Below the pieces are notes generated by a model. That model was not told the origin of the DNA. It saw only the letters and a list, made by a program, of their open reading frames with translations, and did no database searches. Made by a program: the position numbers and the translations under genes. This document shows, piece after piece, positions 12,801 to 24,065 of a stretch of 64,000 bases of DNA. Origin of the DNA: Megalopta genalis. Lineage: Eukaryota > Arthropoda > Insecta > Hymenoptera > Halictidae. The stretch spans positions 7,896,001 to 7,960,000 of the forward strand of contig NC_135013.1 in NCBI RefSeq assembly GCF_051020955.1. The letters run 5' to 3'. Every line of letters begins with the position of its first letter. Position 1 is the first letter of the stretch.

Positions 12801-14361
12801 TTCAACAGTAACACATACTATCTAAAACAAAGATGTTATCCTTTAGACTGTAATATAAAACGTGTATGTGCTTAGTAGTACATGTTTTCTATAATTTTGG
12901 AGTGACAATTATGTTTAAATTAAACAATGGTAAAGGTAATTTTAATAAATAAATTGTAGTATTGCCTTTATTAAAAAGTGCTACATATATTTACTTGCTT
13001 CTGCTATACGATCTTCTTGGTTAACTAGATTGTAAAATACAAAAGTATGCATTAAAAATAACATATTGATTGTTTTGTTCATTATTCACATTCGTCTTAT
13101 CGCACTATATAGATAAATGAAAGTTCAAATGTAATACCTGATGAAACATTTATGTAATATTTAAAATTGTAGTTGAAGTCGATATTTTTTTTATACAAGA
13201 ATTTGAAAAATATGCGATATAGTATAGGCTTGTGTGTATTATTCATAGGATATTTAGAAAAGAAAACACAATCTAATGATACAATACTCATATAACTTCT
13301 TAATGTCTGGTAAACCATGTTGTAAATTGATTGAAACCATCGAAATAGTAAATAAAAATACGAATTAAACTGATATTTCTTCTTCCAAGAAATTTTATTT
13401 TTCATTAACCAACGTTAAATTAGTAAATTTTTGACAGAATCACATTCAGTGTAACTAAAAATTAACAATCAAAGAGACTTGTGATTTAAAAAATCACGGG
13501 AACATCACAGATGTATCTAACCATAGTTACTAATTAATTTCATACAATTAGTTTCAATACTTACACATACAGGAGTTACCTAAAATTTTCGCCTAAAATA
13601 TCTTCATTGTCTTTTAGTAATATATAAAGATGTAAAAAGGAAAAGATATATAATTTTTAAGGAAATTATTACGATGAAGGTCACATTTTACAAAATCTCA
13701 AAATCGTTATCTTATTTTTAAGTGGGATAGTACATATTTTGATTAGTATAATGTTAAAGCTAGTGGAAAAACGAGTTCAATAATGTAGATTACATTGATG
13801 AACAATAAAGATATTTCAAGGAGAAATTTTAGACGACTCCATTTTTGATTGACCATATTTTTGTTGAAATTTGTCTATATATATGTATATATAAATTTTA
13901 CAAAAACATGGTCATAAAAATTTATTAAATTTTCTTGTACTCTGTTGTTCATATCTATACATATTTTCTATGTGTATTAATGTACATAGAATATAAATGT
14001 GGCATTTAAACCTCACAAAAGACATTTGTGTTTCATACATCTTAAAAAGGATAAACGCATTAGTATTTATATAACAATACTAAATAAAAAAATGTGTATA
14101 GCTTTATGTATTTATAGAAAAGATTCTGTTCAATTTTCAATTTTAAAGAATTTATCAAGAAAATACAAAACTCCAAAGAAAAGTAAGAACGTACAGTTAA
14201 TAGTTTATGTAACTATTATTAAAACCAATTATAAATGAATAAGTAGTATAAATGCAAACATAGCAGTTAATAGATTTACTGCGTAATAGAAAATACAATT
14301 AGACATATTACAGTAACAATTGGTTTTACTGTTAGTCTCTCAAATTCAAGTGAAAGTAATA
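9835..14361. other. Convergent 3' region, USP6NL / MTCH2
   Basis: About 4.5 kb of very AT-rich sequence with no exon I can support. It probably includes a long USP6NL 3' untranslated region; several AATAAA motifs occur but none is clearly preferred. Open frames here (for example 13097-13405 minus and 13999-14238 plus) are Lys/Ile/Tyr/Asn-rich translations of AT-rich DNA. A near-perfect hairpin lies at 13842-13922. A small stem-loop (AACCTCT/AGAGGTT) occurs at about 12322-12339. Confidence 0.55.
13842..13922. ncRNA. Candidate stem-loop (pre-miRNA-like)
   Basis: The arms 13850-13872 and 13893-13914 are complementary over about 22 bases with one internal mismatch and a one-base bulge, around a 20-base loop. 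Pairing continues outward with bulges to about 13842 and 13922. Arm length and loop size resemble an animal pre-miRNA. AT-rich DNA produces such hairpins by chance, so expression is needed to call it a gene. I recognise no known miRNA seed. Confidence 0.25.
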
Positions 14362-15784
14362 TTAATGTAAAGATGTTGGTTCTCCATGTACGATTATCTT
14401 TTGTCCCATATAATAACGCCAGAACAAACTGTTTCCTCTCTTTAACTGGTTAGTAACTGACAGATGAAACCAACAATCCCGCCACCCGTTATAAATTGGC
14501 ATACGTGGAGGAAGACCAGCAGCCAACCTTTATTGAGAAATAAATCAATATATCAATGTTTCACTGAATTGTGCATATTGTTGCATATAATTGCATATTA
14601 AAACTCACCCGCAGTTATTAACAATCATACAATTTGATACGACTAAAAATGGGTATGTGACTGTTGTCGCTATGAACTGAAAATATCACAATAAATATTA
14701 ATATAGAACTATACTGCATTGCTCCTATTGCAATTAAATAATTAATTTACTTACACCCATTGTAGCATCCACACATGGTTTTGCCTGTTCATCATGAACT
14801 AGGTATTTATGAATAAGATAACTAGATGAACTAAATAACATTATTGCAGCAGTATTTCCAATAAGTCTAGGCATCAATCCTGTATAATATCCCGCAATTC
14901 CCTCCGTTTTATATATTTCCATAAGTGATCCGAATAATCCACTTGAAATTCATAAAAGAAAGAAAATAACTATACTAACATGAAAATAATAGTTTGATAA
15001 GTATAGATAATTGATAGCATACTTGTATTTTGTTTCTCTTCCAACAAATTGTGCAACTGTCCTTATCGTAATGACTGTTAATGGCTGACTGATTATAGTT
15101 GCTACTATCCTACTAACTACATCCCCTATGAATTTAAGTAGAAATGTCTTACATGATTCACTAAAGAAGAAATCGTCATCATTATTTATACTAATCGCTT
15201 CTCAAATTTCTGTTATATAAATATACACCTACTCTTCTTCCTTTGAATATCTGCTATTATTGTGATCGATATCCTCTATTGCTTTCTTGATATACTTAGA
15301 TGTTTTATCAAAAGCTATTTTACCTACGGTACAGGCACATGTTCTTGGAATAATACCACGATAACATCCAAGAATGCCATCCACATTTTTTATATAGGCC
15401 ACTGTAAAACAATGAAATAGTCAAAGCCTTTCATAGCAGTTACAAGAAAAAATTGAAATACATTAAATACATTAGATCCCATAACAACATAAGAATGGAA
15501 TCTGAGAAGAAAAATCATGTACCATATGTAAATATATTAGGCAAAATCATAGCCGGCTGTCTAAGTAATAAAGTTGTCGCAGGTCGTGGTACAATCGGTT
15601 CATATCCAATCTGTTATAAACATAGATAAGCCTGTGATCAATTATTGACGTCCAAGCAGTTTATCGGTGACGCATGTTTTACCTGCATTAATACTTTGGC
15701 ATATTCTATTGGATATAAAATGGTAGTAAAAATCTCCCGACATATCACAGAAATTGATGTTTCCTCTTCGTGCACCTGTATCAT
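14362..15784 (-). CDS. MTCH2: Mitochondrial carrier homolog 2 (outer membrane insertase)
   Basis: Minus-strand exons 15683-15784, 15523-15610, 15233-15401, 15023-15160, 14755-14941, 14609-14676 and 14362-14527 give 305 residues, against 303 in human MTCH2. Diagnostic stretches: PIEYAKVLMQIGYEP (N terminus), GCYRGIIPRTCACTVG, ATIISQPLTVITIR, GYYTGLMPRLIGN, TYPFLVVSNCMIVNNCG and KRGNSLFWR (C terminus). It is a degenerate SLC25 fold. Family members sit in the outer mitochondrial membrane, where MTCH2 inserts alpha-helical tail-anchored proteins and recruits BID. The start ATG at 15784 gives an N terminus of the right length. The fourth exon uses the pyrimidine-rich acceptor before 15160; nearer AGs break the frame. 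Confidence 0.94.
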
Positions 15785-16807
15785 AATTAACTACAATTTC
15801 TGTCGACTAACACTCTATGATGTAATGTTTACTTAATGATTTACAATAAAGGTTAGACAATCTCTTTTCAGTTACGGTACAAAGTTGAATAACATTAGAT
15901 TATTAGGTACTACTAGGCATATCGCAAGACCATACACGAGTGATTCAATGATATTCACGGTCCACGGGAAATACGGGAGTGGGGGATAGCCGGTATCCCC
16001 ACCATAATGCCCTAAGGCTCGATGGTGGCGGCCTGTAGCGAGTTCAACAGACACTTTATCGTGCGTGATGTAAACCATAGTACTATTTTTGATCCATAAA
16101 ATTGTCTTCTTTCCTCCAAATCCCCGTACTACTTCTGGTAGCTTGTTTCTTTCATTTTTTTATTTCCATTGAAATACCCGGAACAATTAGGTCCCGTGTC
16201 AATTTTTACTCTATCTTGTAAAAGCGTATTTCTATTTTCGGACGTCTTCCTTTTAACACCAACGGAATCTTTTTAAGTTTTTATTTTTATGTACTTCTAT
16301 TTCCAGTTTTGCTTTTTGGGGCGGGGAATGTATTTTTTAACTCCTCTTATAACGCAACTGTTCAAAAATCTAGAATTTTTAAGTGGCAATTATGAGGGGA
16401 AATCAAAAAATGTAATTTAACGTGAAATATAGTCATTAGCTTGTTGTTGGTTGCGCACGCTTTACTTGTTTTCTTAATTTCGCGCATTATATTTTCCGCG
16501 AACGCGCTACAGTTACGAAGAAACATGGAAGGGGAAACCGGTACGTGAGAGGCTCCTCGTTTTGTCCTTAGACTATATACACCTATATAGACACGACTTT
16601 AGATCATTTACCTGATGCAAAGATAAAATCATCCACACGTAACGTCAAAGTGAACAAGCTATGCTAATATGATATACGATCTGCAATTTCGAAGGAGTAA
16701 CACAACGATGTTCCAAACGTGTTAAACTGTTTTAATGTTTGATATTAAGGAATGTGCAAAAATGTTTAACTTTCAGAAAATAAATTCGTTTGATTAAATG
16801 TGAAATA

Positions 16808-16898
16808 TTAGGGAGACCGTAAAGTTATGTTGTTTGTTTACATTAAATTCAAACAGATAAATATGCGCAGAAACGACATTACTTTCCGGTCCCCCTAA
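16808..16898. mobile_element. Mini mariner-type MITE, 91 bp
   Basis: The left end TTAGGGAGACCGTAAAGT and the inverted right end TTAGGGGGACCGGAAAGT match at about 24 of 28 positions. The TA dinucleotides at 16806-16807 and 16899-16900 form the target duplication expected of Tc1/mariner insertions. There is no coding capacity. It looks like an internally deleted remnant whose ends could still be mobilised by a transposase elsewhere in the genome. Confidence 0.75.
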
Positions 16899-17919
16899 TA
16901 CATATGCACATTTTAAGAATTATAATTTCGCAGAATGTATTTAAAGTTTAATTAAGATATTCATATTGATTATTTAAATTAATCGAATAATATGATTTGA
17001 TTCTACATTATTATCGTATATATCCTCAACATTTCCAACCAATGGTCACCGATTTTGAATGAACATCTTTTATACCGCGTGACGTGTGAATTAACAGTTA
17101 TCTTTGATTCACTGAACTGTTAGATTTTCTATAAACGCTTTCTATATCTAGAAGTACATACATCTACATATATGTATGGTTTCATTAATGTTATTTCAAT
17201 ATAAAAGTTGAACTTAGTTTAATCCATCTGAAGGCAGGAATTTAAACGAATCGATTACATACATATACACATACAAAAGAAAACACATGCGGCGCTGTAA
17301 CGTGCATGAAGAGGAATTTTACAGAGGCGAAACTTATACCGGAACTCTTAAAATTCATGTTACCAAATTTGGTGGCATTGACATCATATGCACATACAGT
17401 GTTGCCGCTTCTCTGTGTGTAGATATTGACAAATATATATGAATGTATTGTAAAATAGTTAAACCGTTGTGTTCCTTTAGATAGTAAAATATATGGAACA
17501 AAACACATATTGACATATTTTATCGATACGAAATATGTTACGATCGATTAATATCAAGTATCACAGGCTTAGTTTGTTTCCAAAACTTAGTATTAATATA
17601 ACAAATTTCGGAAGTTGCTTGTCAGATTGCGGTAGATTACTCATGGTTGCTAAAATACATATTCTAGTGGTTAACGGTTATCTTGAAAACGTAGAGGCAA
17701 TGCACATATGTATTGTACGTATGTAGTACATATTCGACGGCACAGTAAATACTCGGAAGCGCCATCTGTCGATATAAGTTGAAATATCATTTTTCTAGAT
17801 CATTTTTCGTCATGGGTACTACATAGTGATGTAAAAGGTGTGCGTAAAGGATATCGTGCTGAGCTCATCTCACTACATATTTGTGATTCATCTGTTCTGA
17901 CTTCGATGGCAGAACTATG

Positions 17920-17969
17920 TGCGAAGTAATCGAGTAGTTAATGTGATGTTTTGTGAAGGCAATAACGAG
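17920..17969 (+). other. Putative untranslated first exon of roquin (3' edge)
   Basis: A strong donor (AACGAG/GTGAGT) follows position 17969. The first coding exon of roquin starts with an acceptor (TTTCAG before 18664) only one base before its ATG, so an upstream untranslated exon must exist. This donor is the best candidate in the upstream 1 kb. Its 5' edge is unknown; 17920 is arbitrary. Confidence 0.35.
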
Positions 17970-18664
17970 GTGAGTCCCAATCATCTTTTGCAATTGTAAC
18001 GGTAAAAACTTCAACCCGACATTTTTCCTCGTGGCAAAGGCAGATACCATTTTTTTTTTATTTTATCCAGAGCAATCATTTCGTCGAACGCTAAGAGCAT
18101 CGAACGACAATAATTTAAAAAAATGTTCGATCGAAATACGGGAATGAAATGGTGCACAATCGAAATACCTCCTTACACGTTTAATAGTGACGAAATCGAA
18201 TCTTCCATTTGGCAGAGCTAGGGATAGAAAATAATTGTCGCGTAAAAAAAACAATCGACGGGCTAACGTTACCATTTCGAACAGGTTTATATCTATAGAT
18301 AAATGTTTTGCAATGGAAACGAAGTTCCTTTACCATCCTATTAACACTTTCGTAGATGTCCGAACGTTTCATGATTATTTCTTTAAACTACCAATGGTTA
18401 ATTCTCTCTTTCGAGAAAACAGTTCTATGTAATTGCGCGATAAGTTCCGTAATTGTAATCGCGCAATAGATGTTTCTTACGAATCATTCACGTTTACGAA
18501 CGTTTTACAGACGTAAATGAACAATTGTTTGAACAGTACGTATATATGTTTCAACTTGAAACATTAATCCTTCTATAAAATTCTTTGTGACGAAATTATT
18601 ACTGCAAACAAAATTGTGAAATCGGATATTTGAAGAAACATGATTGTGTGATTTTTATTTCAGA

Positions 18665-21600
18665 ATGCCAATTCAGGCACCACAGTGGACTGAATTTCTT
18701 TCTTGTCCAGTTTGCTGTCATGATTTTGATGTGGCAATACGTGGCCCTATATCATTAGCATGTGGTCATACTATTTGTCGTACGTGCCTTGCAAATTTAC
18801 ATCGTAAACAATGCCCTTTTGATCAAGTAAGTGACAGTTATTCCATTTCTGATTACAATTATTCTATAAGTATTTATTAATCGAGATTAGCAGTAGAGGA
18901 AATTTAGACAATATTGTAAGCAAATATGTCTGTAATTAATACGTATGGGTTACAAGTAATTTTTACTTTGTAAAAGAATAAAAGTATCGTGTATATTTTT
19001 CAGAGTATTATCAACACAGAAATAGAAAGACTACCGGTAAATGAAGCTCTATTGCAATTAGTAGGGAATCCTGTTCCCATAAATGTTGCAACAGCTTACC
19101 AGAAGTTACTACCACCTGAAGACCATGCTAATTATTTGGCTGCTAAACGTTGCATTGAGGAACTTGCTCTATATCTCAAACCATGTCAGACAAATCCGAC
19201 TCTAGCTGCAGGTAATATTAATTACTAGAAATACATGGCGCTACGAGTGACTTAGTTTATAATCTCTTGTAAAAATGACAAAAATGTTTTTTGCATGAAC
19301 AAATAAATGTAATTAACAATTTTCTTTACAATACATGATCTCGGTAATTGTGAAACATCTTTTGTTATGTTTTATTAATAAATGTGATAGGAGGTATGGG
19401 ACTAATTTCTCGGCCAATGCAAAGGAAACTTGTGACTCTTGTGGGTTGTCAGTTAGTTGTACCGGAAGGAAGAGCACGTGCAGTGAGAGCAGCTAGAAGT
19501 TTAGGAGAAAGATCAGTTACAGAATTGATACTGCAACATCAAAATCCGCAACAGCTTAGCGCTAATTTATGGGCCGCTGTACGTGCTCGTGGTTGTCAAT
19601 TTCTTGGACCAGGTATTTTACGATAGATCTAATATTATAAAATATGTAATGAAAACAGCATGCTCAAATTAACCTTTTCTCACTGTTTCAATAGCTATGC
19701 AAGAGGAAGTACTAAAGCTTGTTCTACTGGCTTTGGAAGATGGATCAGCTCTTTCCAGGAAAGTGTTAGTCATGTTCGTAGTTCAACGTTTAGAGTCACA
19801 TTTTCCTCAAGCATCTAAGACAAGTATAGGACATGTTGTACAATTGTTATATAGGGCAAGTTGTTTCAAGGTAATATTCAGTTTTAGTTTTTACTCTATA
19901 GTCACCGTTTACTAACAAAATATCAGTTTATTTATCTAATCAGAAATTTTAATCAGGTATCTAAACGGGAAGGCGATTCATCACTCATGCAGTTGAAAGA
20001 AGAGTTTAGGACATACGAGGCTTTAAGAAGAGAACACGATGCACAAATAGTGCAGATTGCAACTGAAGCAGGGTTAAGAATAGCACCTGATCAGTGGTCC
20101 GCGTTATTATATGGAGATACCAGCCATAAATCTCATATGCAAAGTATTATAGACAAACTTCAAACTCCGCAGTCTTTTGCTCAAAGTGTACAAGAATTGG
20201 TTATTGCTCTTCAACGTACTCCTGATCCTGGACAATTAAGTAGTCTAAGACCCCAATTAGAACGTTTAGCAGCAATAGATCCTAGCCCAGGTATAATTTA
20301 TATATCAAGTAATATTTGTTGGACAAATATTTCAGATTGTGTTCTATTATATTTATCACTATTATTATAGAAACTGAACCACCTACATTAGCAGAATGTC
20401 GTGCAGCATTAGAAGCTGTCAGAACAGTAGTCGCAGCGTTAGTAGAATTTATTCAGCAACATGGTAATCGAAAAGCACAGGATGGTACTCACAATGTGGG
20501 TCCAGGTCAACCAAAATATAAAGTGAGCATGTGTCGAGATCTTGCACTTAGAGGATCTTGTCCCAGATCAACAAGCTGTACATTTGCTCATAGTGATATG
20601 GAATTGGATAAGTAAGTTACGCACAAAGTTACGCGATATAGTCGCATATACATAGGATATTTAATAGATGATTTATATTAATTTCATAGATACAGATCAA
20701 AAAATAGAAAGCTAAGTATCAGGTCAAATTTACCCGCAAGTAATAATTCGGATATAAAGACGGACAAATCGGCTACTGGGTCAAATAATAAAACATACAA
20801 GCAAAACGATGATTTATCTTACCATTCCATAAAATCACATGATAATACTCATAGAGAAAGTAAGTATTTTTGGGAAAGTGAAATAATATACACGGACGAT
20901 AAGGTAAATGATCGTTCTATTTTCTTTTTAGATTTCAATTCTATAAATAAAATTAATCCGATGCAACATCACACTCCATCAAGTGAAAACAATTTCGTTG
21001 GCTCTTTAACAAACTACATGTTACCACCTCCGCAAGGAACGTCACCTATGGTACCGAACAAAAATATGGACATATATTGCTCTCATTACATTGTGCCGAA
21101 TGCACCTGTTGACTACACTGCACCTAATCTCAATATGTGGGACACGTCGCAAGTTTCACCTAATGTAACCAATGGTGTTTCAAATACTAAAAAGGTGACA
21201 TAAATTTGCTCTTCTTTATTCCATAATAAACGCTTTGATTATGTGGGTGTAGGCAACATATATTAAAGTGTTATATATTTATGTTGCAGCAGCGGACGGT
21301 TGCTAAGACATTGGCGATGTTACGGCAACGCAGAATAGAAATTTTAAATGAGCTTGAAACTATTGTCAACAAACAAGTGCCACAGATAAAGACAGTACGA
21401 TCATGCGATTATTGAATTGATGTTATGAATATTTTTTTTACACATCTTTTATTCTTTGTTCATACTTTGTTCGCAGAATTACGATATGCAAGCAGATACA
21501 CTATCGTGCAACTTCTCCATATGGACAAACGCGTCAAGTAATCTTATGGTTCCTCCGGCAAATATAAATTGTAACAATAACTTTCGGTGCACAGATCCGA

Positions 21601-22852
21601 TCTTATTCGACGATGAATTCGTTCCGCTTGACGCGTCATCTAGTAATAAATATGGACCAATTTCTAAATTATCCAAAAACATAATGAGGTAATAATTAAT
21701 TCCTAAGCAAATAATTATTGAATAAAAGTTAAATATATAGAGTATAAATGGAATTATATTTGTTTTAGATCTAGTAACTGCGTACAACCTACTAATTTTT
21801 ATACAGAAGGAACTGCACCTCCTCCGTATCGTCCCATGCCAACGGCGAATTCTGTTACATCTTGGTATTACGGTAATCAGCGTAAGTAAAATTGTTCTCT
21901 TTCTGTTCAATTGTCTAATGTTTGTAATTTGTAGAAGTATTAAAAAAAATGTAATTATAACTAACATAACAGAAGGATATTTGAATTACAGCTTATTCTG
22001 CTATTGCTGCGAATGGCGAAGTACAGCCTATCAATACTACCGGTTTTGGGGACAACTATATTACGTTTGGTCGAAATATATCCGAGTCAACTGCACACAC
22101 TCAACTTTCACGATCGGAGTGCATGTCTAAGGAGTATGTTATAATAAATTTACAACTTGTATTTTGTAAGTATGTAACTAATACAATTTTTCAGTTTAAT
22201 TCTTGAGTCACAAAGAGTGAAGCAACAGCTGAAACATCTCGAAAAGAAGATCAATGATTTGAAGGTATTATTAAATTATCGATTTTTATAAGTTGTAATA
22301 CAATATGTTTTTATGACGTAACAATATATTTTATAAAGAAACATAATTTTTTTACGTTTGTTAACACGTAATGAAATTTTGTTTGTACTCTAATGTTAGT
22401 TTGAAATATATATTCAGCTTGCTACACAAGGAGCTACTTTCACGGCCGGAGAAAGGCTAGCGCAAGAACTGCAAATGATTGAAGCTGGTATTAGGGAGAA
22501 AGAAAAGGATGTGCGAAATTGGAGCCCGTACGGTACTGTACCTTGGATTCAGTCGTCAAATAATCTGCTTGGCACACAGAATTTTAATCAAGATTACAAG
22601 CCAGAAGAGGTAAGTCGTTTCTTTTTAATAGTTTAAAATTAAAATACATAAACACATAAACTTTTTTATTATTTGTAAAAACTGTTACTGCGAATACATA
22701 TATATAATTCATTAATTTCAATAACTCTTCAGGAAGATACATACGAGGCTGGTATTGCGAATGATATGCGGGAGTTAGAATTGCGATGGGAATTTGAACT
22801 TCAAGAGCAAGAAAAACATTGGTCGAGTGAAGAGGACAATTCTAAAAAATAA
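18665..22852 (+). CDS. RC3H1: Roquin, RING and CCCH RNA-binding protein (RC3H1/RC3H2 homologue)
   Basis: Coding exons 18665-18826, 19004-19211, 19391-19612, 19695-19870, 19957-20290, 20371-20611, 20690-20859, 20932-21194, 21290-21394, 21477-21688, 21769-21881, 21992-22133, 22195-22264, 22418-22609 and 22733-22852 give 909 residues. The N-terminal RING starts at Cys14 (CPVCCHDF...CGHTICRTC...CPFD). The helical and ROQ region follows (LISRPMQRKLVTLVGCQLV, SALSRKVLVMFVVQRLESHF). The CCCH finger has C422-x8-C431-x5-C437-x3-H441 spacing. The C-terminal half is Asn/Pro/Ser-rich, with a coiled coil (LESQRVKQQLKHLEKKI). Roquins bind constitutive decay elements in mRNA 3' ends and recruit CCR4-NOT deadenylase. 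Invertebrates usually have one gene. Exon 9 has a tandem CAGCAG acceptor. Confidence 0.95.
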
Positions 22853-23586
22853 TAGTGAGGCAGTAAGTCTTACTAAGTCGTCTACTTCTTAGATCTGACC
22901 TTATTCGTTTAATGGCGACATGTTTTTTGACATGCGCGAGAGAGATCATTTTTTGTGCGAACTTCCATGCATCAGCATGATACATACTTTTTCAAGAGAA
23001 CGACTGAAAGTGAAGAAAAAAAATAGAATTTGTACTATTTGCAAAGAAAGAATTTAACGCTCTTCTAAATACAACTAAAATAAGAACTCACCACCGGACG
23101 ATGACGATTTAAACATTATCACTAGAAATTCAGAGAAAGGAAATTATCATTCGCTGTTCAACATTATAAAAAGAAAATTTCTCCCGTTGGTATACTGTAA
23201 CATAAAAGTGGATTCACTACTTTCCCATGTACTATGCCTTTGCAAGTCTCTTGGTACATAGTATTTGTTCTATTACCGTAATCATGTGTATTATCCTCTA
23301 AAATGTTAAATCAACATAAAGGAAAAACATAGCTATGAATATGTGATATTTTGAAAGAATTTGTTTATCACAGTTTGTCAGGTCTTTCATGATGATAATT
23401 CATAATTTAGTTATGCAGGAAGTCGCATTGTTTTTTATGTTTATTAGCTACAGTAGCAATTTGTTATAGAGATCAATGTATTGTAAGAAGTGAGAGTTAG
23501 CCGCCGCATTGGGATTTACATATACGAAACCGGTGAAGGTTTGATGAGAGATCCGTTATGGTGTTGTCATAATGGCAGCATTCATT

Positions 23587-23592
23587 AATAAA
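23587..23592 (+). terminator. Polyadenylation signal candidate, roquin
   Basis: AATAAA about 735 bases after the roquin stop codon. Other copies follow further down, so alternative 3' ends are possible. Confidence 0.35.
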
Positions 23593-23870
23593 CTGATCGA
23601 ACAGACGACGAGAAGCAGATTTGTTAAAATTTAACAGAAATTAATGTCAGTGTTTTATAAACATGACAGGATGTAGTATATTTTGTTTGTATGTTTGCAC
23701 AATGAAGCAAAGGATATTATATTACTGATACATTCGGAAAGAATGCTATTTAACCTGCAACGAGGTTACATGATAAAAATATTACGAAATACATATAGAC
23801 GTTATGCGTAAACACAAAATTGACATATTTTGTTAAAATTTTGAATAATTAAGATATATATTTGCTCTAA

Positions 23871-24065
23871 TTAAGATATATATGTATATATATACATATA
23901 TATGTATATATACGTATATATACATATATATGTATATATATAAATATATACATGTATATGTATGTACATATATAAATGTATACATGTATGTATATGTACA
24001 TATATAAATGTATACATGTGTGTATATGTATATATATATATAAGTGTATACATGTATGTATATAT
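23871..24065. repeat. TA/TACA microsatellite
   Basis: About 195 bases of imperfect TATATACATA-type repeats. It produces a spurious Tyr/Ile/Thr-rich open frame on the minus strand. Confidence 0.9.

Larger units (their letters stand above)
15785..18664. other. Divergent intergenic region, MTCH2 / roquin
   Basis: About 2.9 kb holding the promoters of both genes and probably an untranslated roquin exon ending at 17969. It contains a 91-base mariner-type MITE (16808-16898). A CTCF-like GCGCCATCT motif lies at 17759-17767. Open frames here (15872-16078 minus, 17242-17508 minus, 18063-18372 minus) have no protein-like features. Confidence 0.55.

Noticed and set aside
13999..14238. 79-codon plus-strand frame in the USP6NL-MTCH2 gap
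   Set aside because: Lys/Ile/Asn-rich with no homology cues, in very AT-rich DNA.
15872..16078. 68-codon minus-strand frame upstream of MTCH2
   Set aside because: MTCH2 is complete without it and its own start exon matches family length; this frame looks like promoter or UTR sequence.
17242..17508. 88-codon minus-strand frame upstream of roquin
   Set aside because: No splice-consistent neighbours, no family resemblance, compositionally biased.
21479..21967. 162-codon minus-strand open frame opposite roquin exons
   Set aside because: It spans a roquin exon, an intron and another exon on the other strand, and has no domain features.
23871..24053. Tyr/Ile/Thr/His-repeat open frame
   Set aside because: Translation of a TATACA microsatellite.
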